DNA from: an uncultured Lachnospiraceae bacterium
Lineage (GTDB): Bacteria; Bacillota; Clostridia; Lachnospirales; Lachnospiraceae
Direction: 5' to 3'
Length of the DNA stretch: 64,000 nucleotides
NCBI GenBank assembly: GCA_910589195.1
Contig: CAJUTC010000013.1
Location: 1 to 64,000 of the forward strand
In this document: positions 16,773-24,879 of the stretch, in pieces
Layout of the letters: each line of letters begins with the position of its first letter
Numbering within the stretch: position 1 is the first letter of the stretch
The notes under the pieces: generated by a model
What the model was told of the DNA's origin: nothing
Database searches by the model: none
Seen by the model: only the letters and a program-made list of their open reading frames with translations
Made by a program: the position numbers and the translations under genes

Positions 16773-17900
16773 TTACCGGTCATCTTTTAAAAGAAGGATT
16801 GCCCCCGGCTCCACTCGTAACCAGGGCGGAATGATTTTGGCCGCATCATGGCTGTATATGGTTTTTTCCCGTTTCCACCATAAACCGTTTTCCAATGTAA
16901 GATACCACTCAAATGGCATTTCAGAAATCCTGGGATTTGTTACTGGAATCAGGTTCGCATCCTCCCTGCCGGATAATTCTTCTGCTTCTGGTTGGGACAA
17001 AGCCATAAAATCATGGGCCCGGATCCCGATGGCTCCAATCTCCTCTGTCACCGGTTTTTCCGTAGTAAAAATAAGGCCTCCCCAGTCGAGCGCCAAAACC
17101 CGGTAAGGCCCTAGAGGGCGAATCCGGGAAATATTTTTGCACCCGGTAACTCTGGCGGCCTGGCAGGTAACCGGATTTTGAAACAGTTTCCTGGTTTCCC
17201 CAGACGCGAGCACCTTTCCCCGGCTCATCAGCAAAAGATGGCCGCAAAGCTGATAGGCTTCATCTCTGTCATGGGTTACCAGTATAGCAGGCTTTCCGCA
17301 GCTTTCCAGCACATTGAATAACGCAAGCCGCAGTTCTTCTTTTAAGTAAGCATCCATAGCAGAAAACGGCTCATCAAGCAGAAGAACCTGAGGCTCATAG
17401 GCTAAAAGCCTGGCTAAGGCTACCCTCTGCTGCTGTCCGCCAGATAACTGCCCTGGATAACGGTTTTCTAATCCATGTAAGCGGAACCGCTCCATCATTT
17501 CCTGTCCACGTTTTCGTCTGTTTCCAGGATAAGCCTCTGTTTTCCGGTTCATAAATCCAGCCATAATATTTTCTTCTACTGTCATATTGGGAAACAGGGC
17601 ATAATTTTGAAACAGATAGCCTACATTGCGTTTTCTGGGAGGAAGATTAACTTTCTTGTTTGAATCAAAGAAATCCTGGGTGAGAAGGGTTCCATCCTCT
17701 CCCTTTTTTTGAAGGCAGATTCTACCCGAATCAGGATCGGTAATCCCTGCTATGGATTTTAATGTCATACTTTTCCCGCACCCGGAAGGCCCCAAAATTC
17801 CAAGGCATCCTGTTTTTACAGAAAAAGAAACGGTTAGCAGATATTCCTTTAATGTTTTCCTAATATCAACCTCCAAGAGATCCTCATTTTCTTCTATCAT
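16773..17900 (-). CDS. modC: molybdate ABC transporter, ATP-binding subunit
   Basis: This 375-residue ATPase has Walker A GPSGCGKS, Q-loop FQNYALFP, signature LSGGQQQR, Walker B LLLDEPFSAMD and the switch His in VTHDRDEA. The C-terminal part (from about 240) resembles a shortened TOBE/MOP-like domain. It overlaps the end of modB by 17 bases, so the pair is translationally coupled. With ModA and ModB it imports molybdate (or tungstate) for cofactor synthesis. Confidence 0.92.
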   Translation of the reverse strand: MIEENEDLLEVDIRKTLKEYLLTVSFSVKTGCLGILGPSGCGKSMTLKSIAGITDPDSGRICLQKKGEDGTLLTQDFFDSNKKVNLPPRKRNVGYLFQNYALFPNMTVEENIMAGFMNRKTEAYPGNRRKRGQEMMERFRLHGLENRYPGQLSGGQQQRVALARLLAYEPQVLLLDEPFSAMDAYLKEELRLALFNVLESCGKPAILVTHDRDEAYQLCGHLLLMSRGKVLASGETRKLFQNPVTCQAARVTGCKNISRIRPLGPYRVLALDWGGLIFTTEKPVTEEIGAIGIRAHDFMALSQPEAEELSGREDANLIPVTNPRISEMPFEWYLTLENGLWWKREKTIYSHDAAKIIPPWLRVEPGAILLLKDDR

Positions 17901-18570
17901 ACCGCCTTTTCCTTTCTGCCCACATGGATCCGTAATTCATAAGAACCACGGAGAAAAACGCAATTGCCGCAATTATAATCACATACCCATAAGCACGTTC
18001 CATATTTCCTGCTGCCACCTCGGAATAAACTGCCATAGGCAATGTTCTGGTCTTTCCCGCAATATTCCCCGCAATCATGGCAGTAGCACCGAATTCTCCT
18101 AATCCTCTGGAAAACGCTAAGACTCCGCCGCTGACCACACCAGGCAACGCATTGGGAAACAACACGTTCCGGAAAATATTCCATTCGCTCATCCCTAAAG
18201 TTCTGGCTGCGTCAATAAGATTGGTATCCACCTGCTCAAAAGCCCCTCTGGCCGATCGGTACATGAGTGGAAATGACATGACAACCGCCGCGATTACGGT
18301 AGCGCTCCAGGAAAACGCAATCTTAATACCGAAATATGTGACAAAAAACTTCCCTATGGGCCGTTTCACCCCAAGCAAATATAGAAGGAAAAAGCCGGCA
18401 ACTGTAGGCGGCAGCACCAAAGGCAGTGTCAAAAGACCGTCACAAATTACTTTCCACTTTTTACTTTTCATGCGGACAACCGCCCAAGCCGCCAAAATTC
18501 CTAGAAAAAACGTTACCATAATGGAAAGGCTTGCAGTCCGCAAAGAGATTAAAACAGGCGACCAATCCAT
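17884..18570 (-). CDS. modB: molybdate ABC transporter, permease subunit
   Basis: This 228-residue membrane protein has about five to six membrane segments. The permease signature is EQVDTNLIDAARTLGMSEW followed by GLGEFGATAMIAGN, which is typical of ModB. The frame extends to 18651, but the ATG at 18570 behind GGAAGAG gives the correct family start (MDWSPVLISLRTAS). The gene lies between modA and modC. Confidence 0.92.
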   Translation of the reverse strand: MDWSPVLISLRTASLSIMVTFFLGILAAWAVVRMKSKKWKVICDGLLTLPLVLPPTVAGFFLLYLLGVKRPIGKFFVTYFGIKIAFSWSATVIAAVVMSFPLMYRSARGAFEQVDTNLIDAARTLGMSEWNIFRNVLFPNALPGVVSGGVLAFSRGLGEFGATAMIAGNIAGKTRTLPMAVYSEVAAGNMERAYGYVIIIAAIAFFSVVLMNYGSMWAERKRRYDRRK

Positions 18571-18732
18571 ACGATTCTCTTCCTTTCTGAAATTGCCCCT
18601 GTAATACCATGTCAGATAAGCATGTAAATTCGTACTCCTCTGCCAGGCCATGTTTCAGCCAGAGATTAGCCAACAGTCTGCCAGAAACGACAATTGCCAA
18701 CTCTCAATTACAAAATGGAACCATTACCCAAC

Positions 18733-19671
18733 TTAATTTCCGGGAGCAAACCCATACGCTTCAAACACCTTCATTGCTTCCGGCGTTTTTAAAAATTCCA
18801 CAAATTCCTTAGCTTGATCTGGATTCGCTGATTCTTTCATTACGGCCATTGGATACAATACTTTTTGGGATAAGCTGTCTTCTGGCGCCTCTGCCACCAC
18901 TTCCACCTGATCCGCCATTCCTGCCGCGTCTGTGGCATATACAATCCCCGCATCCGCACTATTAGCAGCAACCTGGTTTAATACCTCTGTTACATTCGTC
19001 CCGAAGCTGGCCTTTTCCTGTACCGTATCCCAAAGACCAAGAGAAGTTAACGCTTCTTCGGCATACTGGCCTGCCGGGACACTGGCCGGATCTCCTAATG
19101 CGATAACGTCTGCGTTTATTATCTCTTCAAAAGAGGTAAGACCCAAAGCATTCCCGGCAGGTACAATCAGGACAATTTTATTTTCTAAAAGATTTACTAT
19201 GGTATCTGAATCGATTTTTCCCTCTTCATTCAATGCGTTCATTTGTTTGACCGCCGCTGACAAGAAGACATCTGCTTCTAGTCCTTCTTCAATCTGAACC
19301 TGGAGCTTTCCGGAACTGTCATACGTTCCAGTCACTGTAATATCCGGATATTGCTCCTGAAACATAGGGATCAGCTCTTCCTCAAAAACATTTTTCAGGC
19401 TGGTTGCCGCCGCTAACAGAATTCTTCCCTCTTTAGCCTGATTTGCTTTTGATTGTTTCATTTGTTGGTCCGTAGCTTCTTTCGCGCCTAGAGGCGATTC
19501 CTCTTTTGCGTCTGTGGCTGTGTCCGCAGATACGGCTGATGTAGTGGTTGCGGCTGTTGCAGGAAAGGTGTCAGATTCTGAGTTTGGTGCGGATGAGCAT
19601 CCTGCCATAATAATCGTTGTTAACATGACAGCCAAACTTTTACAAACCAATGGTTTCTTCATCCTTTTCAT
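18733..19671 (-). CDS. modA: molybdate-binding lipoprotein
   Basis: A substrate-binding protein of about 312 residues. The lipobox is IIMAGC, with Cys near residue 24, followed by a Ser/Thr/Ala-rich spacer of about 55 residues, then the ModA fold: LLAAATSLKNVFEEELIP, TGTYDSSGKLQVQIEEG, ADVFLSAAVKQM, and the ALGDPASVPAGQYAEEAL motif. It captures molybdate outside the membrane for ModBC. I prefer the ATG at 19671 because AAAGGGG is 11 bases upstream; a TTG at 19680 is too close to it. Confidence 0.92.
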   Translation of the reverse strand: MKRMKKPLVCKSLAVMLTTIIMAGCSSAPNSESDTFPATAATTTSAVSADTATDAKEESPLGAKEATDQQMKQSKANQAKEGRILLAAATSLKNVFEEELIPMFQEQYPDITVTGTYDSSGKLQVQIEEGLEADVFLSAAVKQMNALNEEGKIDSDTIVNLLENKIVLIVPAGNALGLTSFEEIINADVIALGDPASVPAGQYAEEALTSLGLWDTVQEKASFGTNVTEVLNQVAANSADAGIVYATDAAGMADQVEVVAEAPEDSLSQKVLYPMAVMKESANPDQAKEFVEFLKTPEAMKVFEAYGFAPGN

Positions 19672-19699
19672 TTTTGTCAATTCCCCTTTTTATTTTTAT

Positions 19700-20683
19700 T
19701 TACCGCCTTCCGCACTCGGACGCGCTGCCTCTTAGTATTGTTAACCCATGTTCTAAGGGCATCAGGATAAAACTAAGGCTTTCCATCACTGCCTTTGGAC
19801 TTCCTGGCAAGGTTACTATTAACGTTTGTTTCCGGATAGCGGAAACTCCCCGGCTTAATATGGCCCGATCCGTAACCTGCATGGAACGGTAGCGGATATA
19901 TTCCGCAATCCCCGGAGCGTTCCGGTCTGCCACAGCCATAACCGCTTCCGGAGTCTGATCCCGGAGGGAAAAGCCGGTTCCCCCACTGGTTACTACCAAA
20001 TCAAGCTGCCTGCTGTCTGCCAGACGAATCAAATGTTTTTTTAAAATTTCCGGATCGTCCGGAAGCAATAAAAGCTCTTCCACCTGATACCCGGCTTCTT
20101 CCAGCATTTTTTTTGCCTCAGGCCCGCTTTCATCCTTCCGCTCCCCCTTTGCCCCCTTATCACTTAACACAATAACGGCTGCCGTAAATGGACGTTCCCC
20201 ATTTATCCCTAACACCTCCATAACATCGCCAGGGCGGATTACGCCTTCCTGGATTACCTTTGCAAACACGCCTTCCTTTGGCATAATGCACTCACCCATC
20301 CGATGATAAATGGCGCAGTGGCTGTGGCACTCTTTTCCAATCTGGGTGATTTCCAGCTCGACTGTCCCAGCCTTCAGACGGGTTCCTACCGGAAGGCTTT
20401 TAAAATCAATCCCTTCTACCACCAGATTTTCCCCGAACGCCCCATCCGCTACATTGGCGCCACGTTCATTAAACGCCTGGACTTTATCATAGGAAAGAAG
20501 GCTTACCTGGCGATGCCAGTTCCCACCATGAGCATCACCTTCAATTCCAAAATCCACCATAAAATGTCCTTCTAAAATCTGGTGCTTTTCCACTCCCCGG
20601 ATGTCACTGACGCAGATAGCATGCACCCTTCCCTTTGATTTTTCCTCTCTGTGCTTTTCTTCCAGTCCCATATGTGATTTCAT
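19700..20683 (-). CDS. MOSC domain fused to MoaB/MogA domain
   Basis: This 327-residue two-domain protein has residues about 15-160 forming a MOSC domain (GIEGDAHGGNWHRQVSLLS, AFGENLVVEGID, GKECHSHCAIY), as in cofactor sulfurase C-domains. Residues about 165-327 are a MoaB/MogA domain (VIVLSDKGAKGERKDESGP, LVVTSGGTGFSLRDQTPEA, LPGSPKAV) that would adenylate molybdopterin. The start overlaps the moaA stop by four bases. The fusion joins molybdopterin activation with a probable cofactor carrier or sulfur-transfer step. Confidence 0.9.
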   Translation of the reverse strand: MKSHMGLEEKHREEKSKGRVHAICVSDIRGVEKHQILEGHFMVDFGIEGDAHGGNWHRQVSLLSYDKVQAFNERGANVADGAFGENLVVEGIDFKSLPVGTRLKAGTVELEITQIGKECHSHCAIYHRMGECIMPKEGVFAKVIQEGVIRPGDVMEVLGINGERPFTAAVIVLSDKGAKGERKDESGPEAKKMLEEAGYQVEELLLLPDDPEILKKHLIRLADSRQLDLVVTSGGTGFSLRDQTPEAVMAVADRNAPGIAEYIRYRSMQVTDRAILSRGVSAIRKQTLIVTLPGSPKAVMESLSFILMPLEHGLTILRGSASECGRR

Positions 20684-21732
20684 CCTCCAATGTCAATCAT
20701 ATTATGCCGTTCTGTCATCTGCTCTGGCCGCTCAAAGCAGTGGTTTTTCGGCTTTAACTGGATGGCCTGGCTTATAGCCGTAATCAGACCTTCCTGTAGC
20801 TTCTTATCCTCCGGGCAATCTTTATAGTTCCAATTCCAGTGTCCGTTCTCCAGGCAATTCCCGGAACGCTCCTGCTGCCCGCCCCGCAGGACACTCCTTA
20901 AGTCTGCCCCATCCTCATAGCATAAACAAGTTTTTAAAAACCCTTGAGCAGTAAGCCTTACCCGGTTGCAGCTTGCGCAAAATTTCCCGTGGATGGCGCT
21001 GATAAATCCAATGCTGCCTTGGAAGGAAGGAACCTGGTAATATAGGGCAGGGCCAAATCCATGAACGGTTTCATCCTCCCGAATCCCGGGATATTCCTTC
21101 TTAAGACCAGCTAAAATTTCATGATGATCCAACGGCTTAAAATGACGCCCGTAGCCGATAGGCATCATCTCTATAAACCGTACATCAACCGGGTATTTGG
21201 CTGCCAGCCTGGCTATGGCCATCCAGTCCCGCTGACCGTAATCCGCTTCCCAAAGGGCAGAAACCGCATTAATTTTCACCGGAATCTTCCGGAAAACTGC
21301 CTTCTCAAGACCTGCAAGTACCTGAAAAAGCCCGTCTGTCCCAGTAATTTCCTGATATCGTTTCCTGTCAGTGGTATCCAGGCTAATATTAATTCCGTCA
21401 ATTCCGGCTTCTAACAGCGGATCCAAAAAGCGGCTTAAGAAAATGCCGTTGGTTGTAATGGTTACGTTCTCAATTCCCGGAACGGATTTTAACATTCCAA
21501 TTAATTGGCAGCAGCCCTTCCTGGCCAGCGGCTCGCCGCCTGTTACTTTAATATGCCGAATTCCCAGTGAGGCGCCTGCTATGGCCACAGCCTGTATCTC
21601 TTCTAGTGTAAGGATATCCTCTGGCGTCACTGATGAGATTCCATAAGGCATACAATACCGGCACCGGAGATTGCAACGGTCCGTAATGGATATCCGCATA
21701 TAGTCAATGGTTCTTCCGTAAGAATCGTTCAT
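20680..21732 (-). CDS. moaA: GTP 3',8-cyclase
   Basis: This 350-residue radical SAM enzyme carries out the first step of molybdenum cofactor synthesis. The N-terminal cluster motif is TDRCNLRCRYCMPYG and the C-terminal cluster region is CASCNRVRLTAQGFLKTCLC. GGEPLARKG and the arginine-rich positions are conserved. The protein ends in Gly-Gly (MIDIGG), as required in MoaA. Just before that end it carries a longer, less conserved tail than E. coli MoaA. It overlaps moaC and the next gene by four bases each. Confidence 0.93.
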   Translation of the reverse strand: MNDSYGRTIDYMRISITDRCNLRCRYCMPYGISSVTPEDILTLEEIQAVAIAGASLGIRHIKVTGGEPLARKGCCQLIGMLKSVPGIENVTITTNGIFLSRFLDPLLEAGIDGINISLDTTDRKRYQEITGTDGLFQVLAGLEKAVFRKIPVKINAVSALWEADYGQRDWMAIARLAAKYPVDVRFIEMMPIGYGRHFKPLDHHEILAGLKKEYPGIREDETVHGFGPALYYQVPSFQGSIGFISAIHGKFCASCNRVRLTAQGFLKTCLCYEDGADLRSVLRGGQQERSGNCLENGHWNWNYKDCPEDKKLQEGLITAISQAIQLKPKNHCFERPEQMTERHNMIDIGG

Positions 21733-22217
21733 AGCCTACCGCCTTTGGAATGATTAAATTCCCCACTCTTCCCTCCTGTTTTATGCTCCAGGTAAATATT
21801 TCCTATCTCCATTTCTTTATCCACGGCCTTGCACATATCGTAAACTGTCAAAAGGGCTGTGGCTACCCCAGTTAACGCTTCCATTTCCACTCCTGTTTTT
21901 CCTGTGGTTTGGGCTGTACAACGCGCTAATATTTCACTGGTTTCTTCTTTTATTTCAAATTCGATGGAGAGTTTGGTCAGATTCAGGATATGGCATAAGG
22001 GAATCAGTTCCCATGTTTTCTTTGCTCCCATGATTCCGGCTACCCGGGCGATTCCCAGCACATCACCCTTTGCCATATTCCCTTCCGTCACCTTTTGTAA
22101 ACAGTCCCGGCTCATAAATATGCTTCCTTTGGCTGTGGCCTCTCGCTCCGTGTCCTGCTTTTTGCCCACATCTACCATATAAGCATTTCCCTGCTGGTCA
22201 AAATGTGTAAATTCCAT
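21729..22217 (-). CDS. moaC: cyclic pyranopterin monophosphate synthase
   Basis: The product has 162 residues. It converts the MoaA product into cyclic pyranopterin monophosphate. Family motifs are VDVGKKQDTEREATAKG, AGIMGAKKTWELIPLCHIL, and TGVEMEALTGVATALLTVYDMCKA with the catalytic Asp/Lys region. The length is standard. The start is one base from the stop of the moeA-like gene upstream, and the end overlaps moaA. Confidence 0.94.
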   Translation of the reverse strand: MEFTHFDQQGNAYMVDVGKKQDTEREATAKGSIFMSRDCLQKVTEGNMAKGDVLGIARVAGIMGAKKTWELIPLCHILNLTKLSIEFEIKEETSEILARCTAQTTGKTGVEMEALTGVATALLTVYDMCKAVDKEMEIGNIYLEHKTGGKSGEFNHSKGGRL

Positions 22218-22218
22218 C

Positions 22219-23277
22219 TTAATATCCCTTTCCGAAGCCGCAGTTAGGGAACGTGCACACCGGGCAATTCAGGCACAGGCCACCCTGCCCCAAGCCTGCT
22301 ATCTCCTGGGCTGTCACCTCATCATCTGCTAAAATCCTGGGCAGTACCAAGTCAAAAATCGTTCTCTTTGCATACATCACACAGCCAGGAAGGCCCATGA
22401 GCGCCACTTTTCTGCTTCCATTCTCATTCTCCGTTTCCAGATACGCCAAAAGAAACATGGCTCCCGGCAGCACCGGGGCGCCGTAAGATACAATTCTGGC
22501 TCCTGTATTTTTAATGGCCAGTGGCGTTTTGTCGTCAGGATCCACACTCATGCCGCCTGTGCAGATTACCACGTCCGCTCCTTTTTCAGCCATCTCTAAA
22601 ATGGATGCGGTTACTTGTTTATCGTCATCATTCCAGGTCACATGCTCAATCACCTGCGTGTCAAATTCCCTCAGCTTTTCTTTTATTACCGGAGTAAAAG
22701 TATCCTGAATCCGTCCGTAAAACACTTCATTTCCCGTGGTGATGATTCCGATCTTTTTATGAACAAATGGCTTTAGCGTAAGGATAGGCTGACCGCCTGT
22801 GGCCTTCATGGCTTCCTGCTTGGCCGCCTTCATTTTCTCCTCTTCGATCATTAACGGAATGATTCGCGTGCCTGCTAGTTTATCCCCTTTCTTTACAGGG
22901 AAATTTCCATGACGGCTGGCAATCATCATCTGGCCGAAATGGTTGATTGCCCGGATTCCCTGGCTATTTACCTTAAAAAGCCCATCAATGGCTGCCCGCA
23001 GCTCAATCTTCCCTTCCTTAGGCAGGGAACGCTCCATATGGCTGTTTTCGCAAATCCCGCACAAAATTTCAGCCGCCTCATTTTCATGAAGCATCCCTTC
23101 CTGATCTTCCCACACATAAAGCCAGTCTTTTCCCACGCTTAACAGCACCGGAATATCCTCTTTTGTCACCACATGGCCCTTCCGAAACACCGCGTCTTTG
23201 ACAACACCTTTAATGATCTGCGTAATGTCGTGACACAGTACAGCGCCTTCTGCATCTACTGTTTGAATCAGCTTCAT
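22219..23277 (-). CDS. MoeA-like molybdopterin-binding protein
   Basis: The product has 352 residues from ATG 23277 (GAAGAGGA upstream); the frame extends to 23328, but that part lies over the promoter. The central domain is of the MoCF_biosynth type (IGIITTGNEVFYGRI, VICTGGMSVDPDDKT, YGAPVLPGAMFLLAYL). The N-terminal part is unlike standard MoeA, and a Cys-rich tail is present (LCLNCPVCTFPNCGFGKGY). It is the first gene of the operon and probably handles molybdate insertion. The tail might bind a metal. Confidence 0.85.
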   Translation of the reverse strand: MKLIQTVDAEGAVLCHDITQIIKGVVKDAVFRKGHVVTKEDIPVLLSVGKDWLYVWEDQEGMLHENEAAEILCGICENSHMERSLPKEGKIELRAAIDGLFKVNSQGIRAINHFGQMMIASRHGNFPVKKGDKLAGTRIIPLMIEEEKMKAAKQEAMKATGGQPILTLKPFVHKKIGIITTGNEVFYGRIQDTFTPVIKEKLREFDTQVIEHVTWNDDDKQVTASILEMAEKGADVVICTGGMSVDPDDKTPLAIKNTGARIVSYGAPVLPGAMFLLAYLETENENGSRKVALMGLPGCVMYAKRTIFDLVLPRILADDEVTAQEIAGLGQGGLCLNCPVCTFPNCGFGKGY

Positions 23278-23291
23278 TTTATAATCCTCTT

Positions 23292-23352
23292 CGTTATTTA
23301 TTTTTTTGAATAACGTTAATAAGAGCATAACCGATTTTTATGATTTTGTAAA
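23292..23352 (-). promoter_or_regulatory. promoter and ModE-like palindrome of the molybdenum operon
   Basis: On the minus strand TTTACA (23347-23352) and TATGCT (23324-23329) are 17 bases apart. Just downstream, arms CGTTATT and AATAACG (23292-23315) form a perfect inverted repeat with a 10-base AT spacer. This resembles the E. coli ModE box, whose arms contain CGTTAT and ATAACG. Its position after the -10 suits repression. The regulator could be the MobA-ModE fusion at 12134-13075. Confidence 0.5.
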
Positions 23353-23490
23353 GGTATTTTTGTTATTAAAGTAAACCTTCATGCGCCCGGCTGCAGACGC
23401 ACCAACAATCATGAAAGTTTGGCGGGCGCACTTGGCATCCCTGAATTTATGCCGCCTAATCGGCTGCGGATTTTCAAAGTAAGTATTCTT
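23339..23490 (-). pseudogene. possible HPr-like relic
   Basis: Upstream of the molybdenum promoter the minus strand encodes APAKLS and, after a shift, MIVGASAAGRMKVYFNNKN, which loosely resembles the ARPA and following segment of HPr-type phosphocarriers. An inverted repeat TGCGCCCG/CGGGCGCA lies in the same stretch. The match is weak and may be chance. Confidence 0.2.
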
Positions 23491-23505
23491 CGTCAGTTAT
23501 TTCCT

Positions 23506-23541
23506 GTAAAAAGAAAAAGAGCATCCGCATAGGAATGCTCC
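23506..23541 (-). terminator. terminator after the Rpn-type pseudogene
   Basis: GAGCAT/ATGCTC arms (23519-23524 and 23535-23540) followed on the minus strand by a long T-rich run. It lies about 50 bases after the end of the decayed nuclease gene. Confidence 0.55.
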
Positions 23542-23590
23542 GATTTCCAAACACGTTCCAAAACCAGTGTTAAACGGTTCCAACTTCTTT

Positions 23591-24474
23591 TTAGATTGTC
23601 CGCAGTTCTGCTTCTGAAAGGCTTGGCACTAACTCATGAATCAGTAAAAAATCCAGGCCCTTCATAAACGCAATCTGTGCTGTTGCTTTTGCTGCTTCTT
23701 GAGCCTCTTTTTGTGCCTCTTTCCACACCTCTTCCTATGCTTCTCGTTTCGCTGCTTCTAATTCTGACGCCATAAGTTGTAATAACCCTTCACACATTTC
23801 AATTTCCCCCTTCGTTTTTTCAAATATTTTTGGATTTGCTGACATAGCCACCTGCAAAACCGAATCCGCATACCAGCGTTCATCTTGCCTGGAAAGGCTT
23901 CTTGCTACTTCAAGAAGTTCACCAGCCTGCTGTCTTCCCAGATCCCTTCTTAAGGCTTTCAGCCATACGTGCTCTTTTTTCTTCAGCTCATCCGATGCAA
24001 TTATCTGTGTATCAAAAAAACCTTTTTTTGAATATAGTAAATCCCTTCATAAGGGTTCATTACCTGATAATTGTGAGTCTTAAACGATCGAAGTAATTTT
24101 ATTGGCATCTGATTCCGCACCATGGATATGGTAATGTCATCCGCCCTTGCAAAATCAACATGCTCTCTGGAAGACTTGTACAGGCAGGCATATGCCAAGA
24201 CCTTATAAAACGTATCAATATTAAGGGATGCCCCTGGAGATTTATATTCCATAATGTTATGCTCTCGAAATAACTTTCCGATTTCATTATCAACTACAAT
24301 ATTTGGTGCCTTTTTAATTACTGACAGATCGATCTGCAATGGTTTTGCGTTTAAATTATGTTCCCGATGATAGGTAAGATTCCCTTTGTCTGCCTTTAAT
24401 TCCAGTTGAATCGCAGAGCAAAAGGCTGGATGCCACTGGATTTTTGTATTGTTATCTTTTGTAGCTGATTCCAT
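23591..24474 (-). pseudogene. Rpn/PD-(D/E)XK family transposase-like gene, broken
   Basis: The first 157 residues are open (24474 to 24001) with the family core LSVIKKAPNIVVDNEIGKLF and IMEYKSPGASLNID, where Glu and Lys of the ExK motif are present. The reading frame then shifts within runs of seven A and seven T at 24014-24029. The natural continuation (FFDTQIIASDELKKKEH, then VARSLSRQDERWYADSVLQ) lies in another frame and is stopped by TAG at 23735-23737 before a helical tail that ends at 23591. One frameshift plus one nonsense codon makes a full product unlikely. Such genes are common decayed passengers in this bacterial group. Confidence 0.75.
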
Positions 24475-24716
24475 ATTCTCCCCCTTTAAACAATCAGACG
24501 ATTAAGCTATTAGCTAGCTGCAAAGGGGTTAACATATGGCTGTTATCAATCGCTTCTGCCTACATGATACGCTTTTTCGCAGTTCCCTGCAATAACCTTG
24601 TATGAGATACGTGTTTTATTTTTCTATTTTTTTCTAAAATATGTAAATTTTTTACTTTTCGTAATTTAGCAGCAGTCTATAAGCAAGCCTTTAAATAAAT
24701 TCTCTGCCCTGCACAA

Positions 24717-24766
24717 AGAAAAAATCCGGGAGTGGTGACAATTTTTCCAAATTGTCACCACTCCCG
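24717..24766 (-). terminator. strong terminator of the EF-G-like gene
   Basis: A perfect 18-bp stem (24727-24744 and 24749-24766) with a 4-base loop, followed on the minus strand by a T-run. The inner arm sequence is GTGGTGACAATTT. It lies about 115 bases beyond the stop codon. Confidence 0.8.
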
Positions 24767-24879
24767 AAAATCTCTTGTTTTCTACATGTTTTGCTATTTA
24801 TTTCTCAGCTCTTTTTATGGTTCATGCCATATACGAATCACAAGATCTGCATCAGCTTAAGCAAAGCAAGCAAACCATA

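Noticed and set aside
23330..23490. Molybdenum cofactor riboswitch upstream of the molybdenum operon
   Set aside because: I looked for the conserved Moco motif blocks and did not find them. The stem TGCGCCCG/CGGGCGCA is isolated and lies upstream of the likely promoter.
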